Below, one piece after another: positions 51,962 through 59,975 of a stretch of 64,000 nt of DNA; position 1 is the first letter of the stretch, and every line of letters begins with the position of its first letter. Origin of the DNA: Roseococcus thiosulfatophilus (GTDB lineage Bacteria > Pseudomonadota > Alphaproteobacteria > Acetobacterales > Acetobacteraceae); contig NZ_JAFFQY010000011.1 of assembly GCF_017311575.1 (NCBI RefSeq), forward strand, positions 62,001 through 126,000, given 5' to 3'. Below the pieces are notes generated by a model. It made no database searches and was not told the origin of the DNA. It worked only from the letters and a program-made list of their open reading frames with translations. The translations under genes and the position numbers were made by a program.

Positions 51962-52960
51962 ATGCGCGAGCAACAGCCATCGGCCGGTCCACGGGAGATC
52001 GGCATCGTCGGCCTGGGCAAGATGGGCGGCAACATCGCGCGCCAAGCCTTGGAGGCCGGGTTCCGCGTCGCGGGGCAGACCAAGGGCGAGGCGCCGCCGG
52101 AACTGGTCGAGGCCGGCCTGGAGGTGATGGAGAACCCCGAGGGGTTCCGCGCGGCGCTGAGCCGGCCGCGCCTGGTGTTCCTCTGGGTGCCGGCCGGCCC
52201 CATCGTGGACCAGATGCTTGATACGCTGGCCGATGCGCTGGAGCCGGGCGACATCCTCGTAGACGGCGGCAATTCCTACTGGGGCGATTCCATCGCGCGC
52301 CATGCGCGTCTGCGTGAGCGGCAGATCCGGTTCGTGGACCTGGGCACGAGTGGCGGCCTCTCCGGCGCGCGGGACGGCGCCTGCTTCATGGCGGGTGGCG
52401 AGGCCGAGGCGGTGGAGCGGCTGGAACCCGTCTGCCGGGCGCTCGCCGTCGAGGGCGGCTTCGTCCATGCGGGGGGGCCGGGCATGGGGCATTTCGTGAA
52501 GCTCGTCCATAACGGGATCGAGTTCGGCATGCTGCAGGCCATCGCCGAGGGCTACGCGCTGCTGCGCCACCACGAAAAGCAGCTCGACCTGCAGGGCACC
52601 CTGGAGGCTTGGCGCCATGGCTCGGTCATCCGCTCCTGGCTGGTGGATCTGCTGGCGGAGGCGCATCGCGGCGATCCCGGCCTCGGCCGTGCCGAAAGCG
52701 GCTACATCGAGGACACCGGCGAGGTGAACTGGCTGGTGATGGACGCGATGCGGATGGAGGTGCCCGTGCCGGTCATCGCGCAATCCGTCATGCAGCTCTT
52801 CGAATCCCGCCGCGCGCCCGCCGAACGGGATGGGGCGCGCGCCATCATGGCCATGCGCCACGGCTTCGGCGGCCACCCCTTCGGCCCGGAGGAATCCATC
52901 GCGAAGGAGCGCAAGGAGGGCCGCGTCGGCCCCATCCGCCCCCCGATGGGAGTGGATTGA
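51962..52960 (+). CDS. gnd: 6-phosphogluconate dehydrogenase (short, decarboxylating type)
   Basis: A 332-residue enzyme of the YqeC/GndA short class, oxidising 6-phosphogluconate to ribulose-5-phosphate. ATG 51962 follows GGAGGGAAGG. The Rossmann motif is GIVGLGKMGGNIAR; other blocks are DGGNSYWGDS, FVDLGTSGGLSGARDG, GPGMGHFVKLVHNGIEFGM (read in two parts). It is three bases ahead of the glucoamylase, so both likely share a transcript for glucan or sugar use. Confidence 0.9.
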   Translation: MREQQPSAGPREIGIVGLGKMGGNIARQALEAGFRVAGQTKGEAPPELVEAGLEVMENPEGFRAALSRPRLVFLWVPAGPIVDQMLDTLADALEPGDILVDGGNSYWGDSIARHARLRERQIRFVDLGTSGGLSGARDGACFMAGGEAEAVERLEPVCRALAVEGGFVHAGGPGMGHFVKLVHNGIEFGMLQAIAEGYALLRHHEKQLDLQGTLEAWRHGSVIRSWLVDLLAEAHRGDPGLGRAESGYIEDTGEVNWLVMDAMRMEVPVPVIAQSVMQLFESRRAPAERDGARAIMAMRHGFGGHPFGPEESIAKERKEGRVGPIRPPMGVD

Positions 52961-52963
52961 CCG

Positions 52964-55036
52964 ATGCCGGGTCCGAACGGGCTGGCCGCCCTGCCCCCGC
53001 CGGGCCGCGAGGCCGAGCGCGACTTCCTGCCCATCAGCGCCTATGGGCTGATCGGCGACGGCCACGGCGCCGCGCTGGTGGGCCGCGATGGTTCCATAGA
53101 CTGGTGCTGCTTCGAGCGGTTCGACGCGCGGCCCAGCTTCGCGCGGCTGCTCGACCGCCGCCGGGGGGGCTTCCTGCAGCTTCGCCCGGAGGGCGAGGTG
53201 ACGGTGGTTCGCCGCCGCTACCTGGAAGAGACCGCGCTGCTGGAGACCAGCTTCGAGACCGGCACCGGCATCGTTGTCGTCACCGACCTGATGCCCATCG
53301 CGAGCCGGCCCGATGGCAGCGCGGGCCCCGCCGGCTGGATCGTGCGGCTGGTGGAGGGGCGGCGCGGCGAGGTGGCCACGCGGGCCAGCCATCAGCCCAT
53401 CGCGGATCTCGGCGCGCCCCAGCCGGACATCCGGCTGGGGCGGGACGGATGCTGCGTGCTGCCGGAGGGCTGCCCCACCCTGCACGCCGACACCCCCTTC
53501 ACGCTGCACCCGGGCGCGGGCGAAGGGGCGCCCGTCACCGCGGTCGCCTCCTTCACGCTGCGCGCAGGGGAGCGGCGCGCCTTCGTCCTGGCGCCGGCCG
53601 GCGCGGAGGTGGCGGACCCCGCCGCCACCGCCGCCGAGTTCTTCCACGCGACCCAGGCCTTCTGGCGCGAATGGGTGCGCGGCATCACCTATGCCGGACC
53701 CTACCGCGAAGCGGTGGTCCGCAGCGCGCTCGTGCTGAAGCTGCTGATCTACGCGCCCACCGGCGCGATGGTCGCCGCACCCACGACCTCCCTGCCCGAG
53801 GCGCTGGGCGGCTGCCGCAACTGGGACTACCGCTTCTGCTGGCCGCGGGATGCCTGCTTCGTTCTCTATGCCTTCCAGAAGCTGGGGCTGCGGCAGGAAA
53901 CCGAGGGCTTCTTCCGCTTCCTGCTGGAGGCCGCCAAAGGGACCCTGCCCAGCGTCCCGCCCCTGTTCAGCCTGGATGGCAAGCGCTGCCACAAGGAGCG
54001 CACCGTGGAGGAGGCCGAGGGCTACATGGGCAGCCGCCCCGTCAGGCTCGGCAACGAGGCGGCGGAGCAGCACCAGCTGGACGTCTATGGCCAGCTGCTG
54101 GACCTGATGCACCTGCACGCCCGCGGCCGCGAGCCGTTGAATGGCGACCTGCGGCGCGTGGGCACGGCGCTGGCGGACCATGTGGCGGCCCATTGGCAGG
54201 ACCCCGACCACGGCATCTGGGAGCCCCGTCTGCCGCCGCGCCGCAACACCCACAGCGCCATGATGGCCTGGGCGGCGCTGGACCGCGCGCAGGACCTGTT
54301 CGGCCCCCATCCCGGCTGGGAGGAAGCACGGCGCGGCCTGCTGCACGACATCCGCACACGCGGCGTGCACCCCGAGGGCGGCTACCTCACCCAGGTGCTG
54401 GATGGCGAGGATGTGGACGCCGCGCTGCTGCTCGCGCCCATGATCCACCTGCCGGTCGAAGACGCGGTGCTTGAGCGGACGGTGGACGCGGTGATCGGGC
54501 AACTCGGCGAGGGGCCGCTGGTCTGGCGCTATCGCAGCGAGGACGGCCTGCCCGGCGAGGAAGGCAGCTTCCTCGCCTGCGCCTTCTGGCTGGTGGATGC
54601 GCTGCTCGTCCTCGGCCGTGGGGAGGAGGCGCGCGCGCGCTTCGAGGCGCTGCTGGCGCTGGGCAATGACCTTGGCCTCTTCTCCGAGGAGATGGAGGCG
54701 GATGGCACCTTCCTCGGCAATTTTCCGCAGGCCTTCACGCACCTGGCGCTGCTGCAATCTGCGCTGATGCTGGATCTCTACGAGGCCGGCGGGGCCGAGG
54801 CGCTGCGGGGCACGCATGCGGACCGCGCCGGACGCATCGCCGCGCGGCGGGAGGATGCGACGGCCGGGCAGGAACGGGCGAGACGAGAGGAGGAGCGTGC
54901 ACGATCGGGCAAACGACCTGGGCGATCGCGGAGGGCTACATTCCCTCCGAAAGCACCGGCGAGGGGCGCGCCATGGAGAGCCATGAGACCGCCTGCATCC
55001 TCAACCCCAATGACCGCGACGCGATGGTCGAGGTGA
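52964..55036 (+). CDS. Glycoside hydrolase family 15 glucoamylase-like protein
   Basis: A 690-residue GH15 enzyme (glucoamylase, trehalase or dextranase type). N-terminal domain: ISAYGLIGDGHGAALVGRDGSIDWCC-like text (IGDGHGAALVGRDGSIDW). The alpha/alpha barrel has GGCRNWDYRFCWPRDACF, GNEAAEQHQLDVYGQLLD and EEGSFLACAFWLVDALL, bearing the catalytic Glu pair. No signal peptide, so probably cytoplasmic, as for trehalase-like GH15. The expected end is near residue 615 (NFPQAFTHLALLQSALM); the last 75 residues are Arg-rich and run on in the wrong frame through the start of the next gene, overlapping it by about 136 bases. Confidence 0.85.
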   Translation: MPGPNGLAALPPPGREAERDFLPISAYGLIGDGHGAALVGRDGSIDWCCFERFDARPSFARLLDRRRGGFLQLRPEGEVTVVRRRYLEETALLETSFETGTGIVVVTDLMPIASRPDGSAGPAGWIVRLVEGRRGEVATRASHQPIADLGAPQPDIRLGRDGCCVLPEGCPTLHADTPFTLHPGAGEGAPVTAVASFTLRAGERRAFVLAPAGAEVADPAATAAEFFHATQAFWREWVRGITYAGPYREAVVRSALVLKLLIYAPTGAMVAAPTTSLPEALGGCRNWDYRFCWPRDACFVLYAFQKLGLRQETEGFFRFLLEAAKGTLPSVPPLFSLDGKRCHKERTVEEAEGYMGSRPVRLGNEAAEQHQLDVYGQLLDLMHLHARGREPLNGDLRRVGTALADHVAAHWQDPDHGIWEPRLPPRRNTHSAMMAWAALDRAQDLFGPHPGWEEARRGLLHDIRTRGVHPEGGYLTQVLDGEDVDAALLLAPMIHLPVEDAVLERTVDAVIGQLGEGPLVWRYRSEDGLPGEEGSFLACAFWLVDALLVLGRGEEARARFEALLALGNDLGLFSEEMEADGTFLGNFPQAFTHLALLQSALMLDLYEAGGAEALRGTHADRAGRIAARREDATAGQERARREEERARSGKRPGRSRRATFPPKAPARGAPWRAMRPPASSTPMTATRWSR

Positions 55037-55275
55037 CGCTCTTCTTCGCGGACCGCGAGCCGGTCGGGCCCTATCGCGTCGCGGTGCCGGCGCGCCGGAC
55101 GCGCCATCTGCGCTTCAACGACCTGTCCGAGCCCGCGCGCGTGCCGCGCGACACGGATTACGCAAGCCTGCTCCGCTCCGACGTGCCGGTCATCGTGCAG
55201 CATTCGCGGCTGGATTCCCGGCAGGCGGCGCTGGCGCTGATGTCGGCGCTGGCCTATCCGGCCGGGAATTCCTGA
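54973..55275 (+). CDS. ASRT-family (sensory rhodopsin transducer-like) protein, start unresolved
   Basis: The annotated ATG 54973 gives 100 residues: SHETACILNPNDRDAMVEV, FFADREPVGPYRVAVPARRT, HLRFNDLSEPARVP and VIVQHSRLDSRQAALAL match the ASRT superfamily closely. The same frame continues upstream to 54901 and encodes the conserved N-terminal TIGQTTWAIAEGYIPSESTG, but no ATG, GTG or TTG occurs in that frame before a stop. AGGAGGAG (54889-54896) sits just ahead of ACG 54901. A GTG at 54897 is off by one base, so a one-base insertion or a non-standard start is likely. The superfamily is known to bind small molecules such as sugars, even where no rhodopsin is present. Confidence 0.75.
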   Translation: MESHETACILNPNDRDAMVEVTLFFADREPVGPYRVAVPARRTRHLRFNDLSEPARVPRDTDYASLLRSDVPVIVQHSRLDSRQAALALMSALAYPAGNS

Positions 55276-55289
55276 AGCCGGCGGCGGCC

Positions 55290-56018
55290 CTACAGGTCGA
55301 GCTCCGGGTAGTTCCGGAAGATGCCGTATTCGTTGAAGGGAATGCGGCGTTCGCTCGCCAGGTAGGCGGCGATGCGCGGCCGCGCGGCCACCGCCTTCGC
55401 CAGCGCCGCCACCTGGGGCGTGCGCCGCAGCGCCCGCCGGGTCGCCTTCGGGAAGGCGTAGCCGAGCCCCGCGACAAGCTGGAACAGCGAGAGATCCGCG
55501 TAGGAGATGCGCGCGCCCACCAGGTGCCCGCCGCCCTTCGGATTGCGCTTCAGCACCATCTCGAACCAGCCGAGGAACTTGGGCATGCGGTGGCGGCAGA
55601 AATCCTCCGCGCGCCGCTTCGCCTCCGGCTTCTGGTCCTCGTAGTAGAGCTGCGACGCGACGGGGTGTTGCGTGTCATGCGCCTCCGTCACCGCATCGGC
55701 GATGGTCAGCTGGAGCTGGTGCGTCCAGAGGCGGCCGGTCTCGGTGTTCGGCGCCAGGCCGTGCCGGTCGCCCAGGTAGAGCAGGATGGCGGCGGTCTGG
55801 CCGATGACCCGCCTGCCATGCCGCAGATGGGGCGGCGCGAAGGGCGGGGTGGCGAGGCCGGCCTCGGTCAGGCCCGCGGCGACGAGGCGCGAGGCCTTGC
55901 CCTCCGCCCCCTCCTGCGCGACGTCGCGATACGCGGCGCCGGCCTCCTCCAGCGCGAGGCGCACGAATTCGCCCCGCCCCTGCAGGCCGGGCCAGTAGAG
56001 CAGTTCATAGGACGCCAC
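55290..56018 (-). CDS. Glutathione S-transferase
   Basis: A 242-residue GST. The start is GTG 56018 behind GGAGG. The thioredoxin-like N-terminus reads YELLYWPGLQGRGEFVRLALEEAG, with VIGQTAAILLYLGDRHG for the glutathione site; the helical C-terminal domain has ISYADLSLFQLVAGLGY. This form is closest to sigma/alpha-like GSTs rather than beta-class. It is convergent with the ASRT gene and divergent from the flavin monooxygenase. Substrate unknown. Confidence 0.85.
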   Translation of the reverse strand: MASYELLYWPGLQGRGEFVRLALEEAGAAYRDVAQEGAEGKASRLVAAGLTEAGLATPPFAPPHLRHGRRVIGQTAAILLYLGDRHGLAPNTETGRLWTHQLQLTIADAVTEAHDTQHPVASQLYYEDQKPEAKRRAEDFCRHRMPKFLGWFEMVLKRNPKGGGHLVGARISYADLSLFQLVAGLGYAFPKATRRALRRTPQVAALAKAVAARPRIAAYLASERRIPFNEYGIFRNYPELDL

Positions 56019-56199
56019 GGGTCACCTCCAACGCTGCGACGGAGGTTCAACGCATGAGCGCGGCTTGAGGCCGGCACCGTCGCCCGCCTTGCTCCCTTCG
56101 CCGAAATCCTGGGCATGGTGCCAGGGCGGGGCACGACCCGAGGCGCGCCCTCCACCACCAGGCGCATCCGCGCCGCGAAGCTTCGACCACGCCAAGGCA

Positions 56200-56223
56200 G
56201 AAATTCGACTTTTTCCGAGTTTC
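56200..56223. promoter_or_regulatory. TetR-type operator, site A
   Basis: GAAATTCG-N8-CGAGTTTC, two 8-base arms with one mismatch and an 8-base spacer. It lies 80 bases before the flavin monooxygenase start and between it and the divergent GST. It has the same arm sequence and spacing as sites B and C around the TetR gene. Confidence 0.75.
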
Positions 56224-56303
56224 GGCGGCTTGCACGACATCGCGCCCGGGTGCGAAGGTCGCCCCCGGCGCCGGCCGCGCGGCCGCGCCGGGGGAGAGCT
56301 TCC

Positions 56304-58094
56304 ATGCTGCATCTGACGGCCGAGGATCAGGCCCGTTCCTGGCTCACGCGCCTCTCCGTGGCGCTGGGCGCGGGGAAGGCGCCCGCCGTCGCCGAGCTGT
56401 TCGACACCAACGGCATCTGGCGCGACCTGCTCTGCTTCACCTGGTCCATCGCCACCTTCGAGGGCCGGGCGGAGATCGAGGCCATGCTGGCGAACTGCCT
56501 GCACCGGGCCGCTCCGCGCCACCTGACCCTCGAGCCCGGCACCGCGCGCGACACCGAGGGCCTGGTCGAGGCCTGGTTCACGCTGGAGACCTCGCAGCTG
56601 CGCGCCCGCGGCCATCTGAGGCTGCGCGAGGGGCGCTGCCAGACGCTCTTCACCACGGCCCGCGCCATCATCGGGCATGAGGAACGCGCCGGCCGGCGGC
56701 GTGAGCGCGGCGCCCCGCCAGGCCCCGCGCGGCACGCCGAGACCTGGACGGAGCGGCGCCGGCGGCAGGCCGAGGCGCTCGGCCGCAGCGAACAGCCCTA
56801 TTGCCTGATCATCGGCGGCAGCCAGGGCGGGCTCGCGCTGGCGGCACGGCTGCGCCGGCTGGACGTGCCGACGCTGGTCATCGACCGCCTGGCGCGCCCC
56901 GGCGATGCCTGGCGGCGGCGCTACCGCTCCCTCTGCCTGCACGACCCCATCTGGGCGAACCACCTGCCCTACCTGCCCTTCCCCGACCACTGGCCGGTCT
57001 ACATCCCCAAGGACCGGATGGCCGACTGGCTCGATGCCTATGCCGGCCTGATGGACATTGATTTCCAGGGCGGCACCGTCGCGCGGCGCGCGCGCTTCGA
57101 TGAGGCGCGACAGGGCTGGTCGGTCGAGGTCGAGCGCGAGGGCGTGGCGACGACGCTGCACCCGCGCCAGCTCGTCATCGCGACCGGCCTGTCGGGCGCG
57201 CCGGCGATCCCGCGCTTTCCCGGCGCCGAGACCTTCCGCGGCGTGCAATGCCATTCGAGCGCCTTCGAGGGCGGCGCGGGCCATGCCGGCCGGCGCGCCG
57301 TCGTGATCGGCTCGAACAACTCCGCGCACGACATCTGCGCCGAGCTCTGGGAACAGGGCGCCTCCGTCACGATGGTCCAGCGCTCCTCCACCCTCGTTGT
57401 CCGCGCCGAGACGCTGTTCCGGGAGATCACGAGCCGGCTGTTCTCGGAGGACGCGCTGGCCGCGGGCATCGGCACCGAGCAGGCCGACGACATCGCGGCC
57501 TCACGCCCCTTCGCCATGCTGACGGAGCTGCACCGCGGCCTCTACCGTCGCATCCGCGAGGTGGATGCCGAGTTCTACGACAGCCTCGCGCGTGCGGGCT
57601 TCATGCTCGATTTCGGGGAGGACGAGACCGGCCTTTCGCTCAAGTATCTCCGCCGCGCCTCGGGCTATTACATTGACGTGGGCGCCTCGGGCCTCATCGC
57701 GCGCGGGGAGGTGGCGCTGCGCAGCGGCGTGGAGGTGGCGCGGCTGCGGCCGGAGGGCGTGGAGCTTTCCGACGGGACGCTGCTGCCCGCCGACCTCATC
57801 GTCCATGCCACCGGCTACCAGCCGATGGAAAGCGTGATCGCGGAGCTGATCTCGCCGGAAGTCGCGGCGCGCGTGGGGCCTGTCTGGGGCCTCGGCTCCG
57901 GCACGCGGCGCGACCCCGGCCCCTGGGTGGGCGAGCTTCGCAACATGTGGAAGCCGACGCGCCAGCCCGGCCTCTGGCTGCAGGCCGGCAACCTGCAGCA
58001 GGTCCGCACCTATTCGCGCATCCTCGCGCTGCAGATCCAGGCGCGGATGCTGGGCCTGCCGACGCCGGTCCACGACCCCAAGGCGCTCGGCTGA
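56304..58094 (+). CDS. Flavin-containing monooxygenase with N-terminal SnoaL-like domain
   Basis: A 596-residue fusion. Start ATG 56304 follows GGGGAGAG. Residues about 1-125 form a SnoaL/NTF2-like cone domain; residues from about 165 are a flavin monooxygenase (IIGGSQGGLALAARL for FAD, VVIGSNNSAHDICAEL for NADPH, and an ATG-type HATGYQPM segment). Such enzymes oxidise nitrogen or sulfur or do Baeyer-Villiger reactions. The TetR operator upstream and the deacylase/aminotransferase genes downstream suggest a substrate with an amine. This is inference. Confidence 0.82.
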   Translation: MLHLTAEDQARSWLTRLSVALGAGKAPAVAELFDTNGIWRDLLCFTWSIATFEGRAEIEAMLANCLHRAAPRHLTLEPGTARDTEGLVEAWFTLETSQLRARGHLRLREGRCQTLFTTARAIIGHEERAGRRRERGAPPGPARHAETWTERRRRQAEALGRSEQPYCLIIGGSQGGLALAARLRRLDVPTLVIDRLARPGDAWRRRYRSLCLHDPIWANHLPYLPFPDHWPVYIPKDRMADWLDAYAGLMDIDFQGGTVARRARFDEARQGWSVEVEREGVATTLHPRQLVIATGLSGAPAIPRFPGAETFRGVQCHSSAFEGGAGHAGRRAVVIGSNNSAHDICAELWEQGASVTMVQRSSTLVVRAETLFREITSRLFSEDALAAGIGTEQADDIAASRPFAMLTELHRGLYRRIREVDAEFYDSLARAGFMLDFGEDETGLSLKYLRRASGYYIDVGASGLIARGEVALRSGVEVARLRPEGVELSDGTLLPADLIVHATGYQPMESVIAELISPEVAARVGPVWGLGSGTRRDPGPWVGELRNMWKPTRQPGLWLQAGNLQQVRTYSRILALQIQARMLGLPTPVHDPKALG

Positions 58095-58183
58095 GCCCGC
58101 CAGGCGGCGGCTTGCCGGGACGAAGGGCTCACCTATCCTCGGTCCCGCGCCGATCGGCGGCGCGTCGTGAGGGAACAGGCGGC

Positions 58184-58831
58184 ATGGCGGGCGAGGCGGA
58201 ACCGCAGCGGCAGGCGCGCGGCAGGCAGCGGGCCGGGCGCATCCTCGATGCCGCCGACGGGCTGATCCGCCGCGACGGCCAGGTGGGCCTCAGCCTCCAG
58301 CAGGTCGCGGAGGCGGCGGGCATCCCGCCCGCATCGCTCTACCATTACTTCCCGACGCCCCAGGCGCTGCTGACCGGCCTCGCGCAGCGCTACATCGCGG
58401 TCTTCGAGACGCTGGCCGCGCGCGAGATGGATCATGGCGGCCTGACCTCCTGGAGCGACCTCTGCGCGCGGCATGCCGAGACGGCCCTGGGCTTCTACCA
58501 TGAGCATCCGGTGGCGATGCGCCTCTTCCTCGGCCCCGAGAGCGGCTGGGAGATCCGCCACGCCGACCTTGCCGCCAACCGGCGCATCGGCGGCATCTAC
58601 TATCGCAAGCTGATCCGTCACTTCGCCGTGGCCGAGAGCGCGGCGCTGGAGCAGGCGATGGTCATCGCCGTCACCATCTCGGACGCCATCTGGGCGATGT
58701 CCTTCGCGCGGACCGGGGAGGTGGAGCCCGCCATGGCGCGCGAGGCGCTTCGCGCGCGGCTGGCCTATCTGCGGCTCTATGTCGGCGAATATGTGGAGAA
58801 GCGGGCCAGGCCGCTTGACCCCGCCGCCTGA
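58184..58831 (+). CDS. TetR-family transcriptional regulator
   Basis: A 215-residue repressor. The N-terminal helix-turn-helix (ILDAADGLIRRDGQVGLSLQQVAEAAG then PASLYHYFPTPQALL, read in parts) is standard TetR. The ligand-binding half is helical (FYHEHPVAMRLFLGPES). ATG 58184 has GAGGGA at 9 bases. Three operators of one design flank its neighbours, two of them directly after its stop, so it probably represses the monooxygenase and the deacetylase/aminotransferase genes. Inducer unknown. Confidence 0.88.
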   Translation: MAGEAEPQRQARGRQRAGRILDAADGLIRRDGQVGLSLQQVAEAAGIPPASLYHYFPTPQALLTGLAQRYIAVFETLAAREMDHGGLTSWSDLCARHAETALGFYHEHPVAMRLFLGPESGWEIRHADLAANRRIGGIYYRKLIRHFAVAESAALEQAMVIAVTISDAIWAMSFARTGEVEPAMAREALRARLAYLRLYVGEYVEKRARPLDPAA

Positions 58832-58840
58832 TCCCGCGGC

Positions 58841-58864
58841 AAAACTCGGGAATTTTCGAATTTC
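58841..58864. promoter_or_regulatory. TetR-type operator, site B
   Basis: AAAACTCG-N8-CGAATTTC, an imperfect form of the site C palindrome with the same 8-base spacer. It lies between the TetR stop and the deacetylase start, with its centre 57 bases from that of site C. Confidence 0.7.
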
Positions 58865-58897
58865 CTTGCCCCGCGCCGCCCGGCATGTGACCCTTCC

Positions 58898-58921
58898 GAA
58901 ACTCGGTCCTGTTCGAGTTTC
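58898..58921. promoter_or_regulatory. TetR-type operator, site C (perfect palindrome)
   Basis: GAAACTCG-N8-CGAGTTTC is a perfect 8-8-8 palindrome ending 16 bases before the deacetylase start codon. It is the best copy of the three operators and would block transcription or elongation into the deacetylase/aminotransferase unit. Confidence 0.82.
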
Positions 58922-58937
58922 AGCCAGGGGTCGCCAC

Positions 58938-59975
58938 GTGCTCGTTCTTCATTCGCCGCTCCAGGCGCGGCACCACTCCCGCCAATTCCTGCGCCATGGC
59001 CGCTTCGTCGCGACGCGCGACGTGCCGGCGCGCGCGGACAACATCCTCGCCGCGCTGCGCGCCGACGGCCACGTGATCCGCGAGGCGCCGGACCATGGCC
59101 CCGCCCCGGTCGCCGCCATCCACACCCCGGAATACCTCGACTTCCTCGCCACCGCCTGGGCCGAGTGGCAATGCATCGAGGGCGCGGCGGAGGAAGTCAT
59201 ACCCTATGTCTTCCCGGTGCGCGGCATGGACCATGCCTACCCGACCTCGGTCGCCGGGCGCGCGGGCTGGCACGCGCAGGATCTCTGGGCGCCGATCGGC
59301 GAGCACAGCTGCGCCGTGGCCATGGCCTCGGCCAATTTGGCGGTGGAGGCGGCCGCGCAGGTGCTCGCCGGCGCGCCCATGGCCTATGCGCTGTGCCGGC
59401 CCTCGGGCCACCACGCCTTCGCCGACATGGCGGGAGGCAACTGCTTCCTGAACAATGCCGCGATCGCCGCCCAGCACCTCCGGCGCGGCCATGGCCGCGT
59501 CGCGCTGGTGGATGTGGATGTCCACCACGGCAACGGCACGCAGGCCATCCTCTATGCGCGCGACGACGTGTTCTTCGCCTCCCTCCACCGCGACCCGGTG
59601 GACTACCACCCCTTCTTCTGCGGCCACGCGCAGGAACGCGGCACCGGGGCGGGGATGGGGTGCAACCTCAACCTGCCGCTGCCCGCGGGCTCGGGCGATG
59701 GGGCGGTGCTGGCCGCGCTCGAGACCGCCTGCACGCGCATCACCGCCCATGGCGCGACGGCGCTGGTGGTCTCGCTCGGCGTGGATGGGCATGAGGAGGA
59801 CCCGACGCAGGGCCTCGCCATCACCCATGACGGTTTCCGGCGCATCGGCGCGCGGCTCGCCGCCCTCGGCCTGCCCACGGTGATCGTGCAGGAGGGCGGC
59901 TACAACATCGGCACCATCGCCCGCTGCGTGCGCACCGCCCTCGCCGGCTTCGAGGGAAGGGAGGCAGGCGCATGA
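58938..59975 (+). CDS. HDAC-family deacetylase, acetylpolyamine-amidohydrolase-like
   Basis: A 345-residue arginase/HDAC-fold enzyme. GTG 58938 is the chosen start, with AGGGGT 7 bases before it. Metal and catalytic text: RPSGHHAFADMAGGNCFLNN (read as RPSGHHAFAD and GNCFLNN), VDVDVHHGNGTQ and VIVQEGGYN. The N-terminus LVLHSPLQARHHSRQF and length (about 341) fit acetylpolyamine amidohydrolases, which remove acetyl from N-acetyl amines. TetR site C is in its leader. Coupled by ATGA to the aminotransferase. Confidence 0.83.
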   Translation: MLVLHSPLQARHHSRQFLRHGRFVATRDVPARADNILAALRADGHVIREAPDHGPAPVAAIHTPEYLDFLATAWAEWQCIEGAAEEVIPYVFPVRGMDHAYPTSVAGRAGWHAQDLWAPIGEHSCAVAMASANLAVEAAAQVLAGAPMAYALCRPSGHHAFADMAGGNCFLNNAAIAAQHLRRGHGRVALVDVDVHHGNGTQAILYARDDVFFASLHRDPVDYHPFFCGHAQERGTGAGMGCNLNLPLPAGSGDGAVLAALETACTRITAHGATALVVSLGVDGHEEDPTQGLAITHDGFRRIGARLAALGLPTVIVQEGGYNIGTIARCVRTALAGFEGREAGA

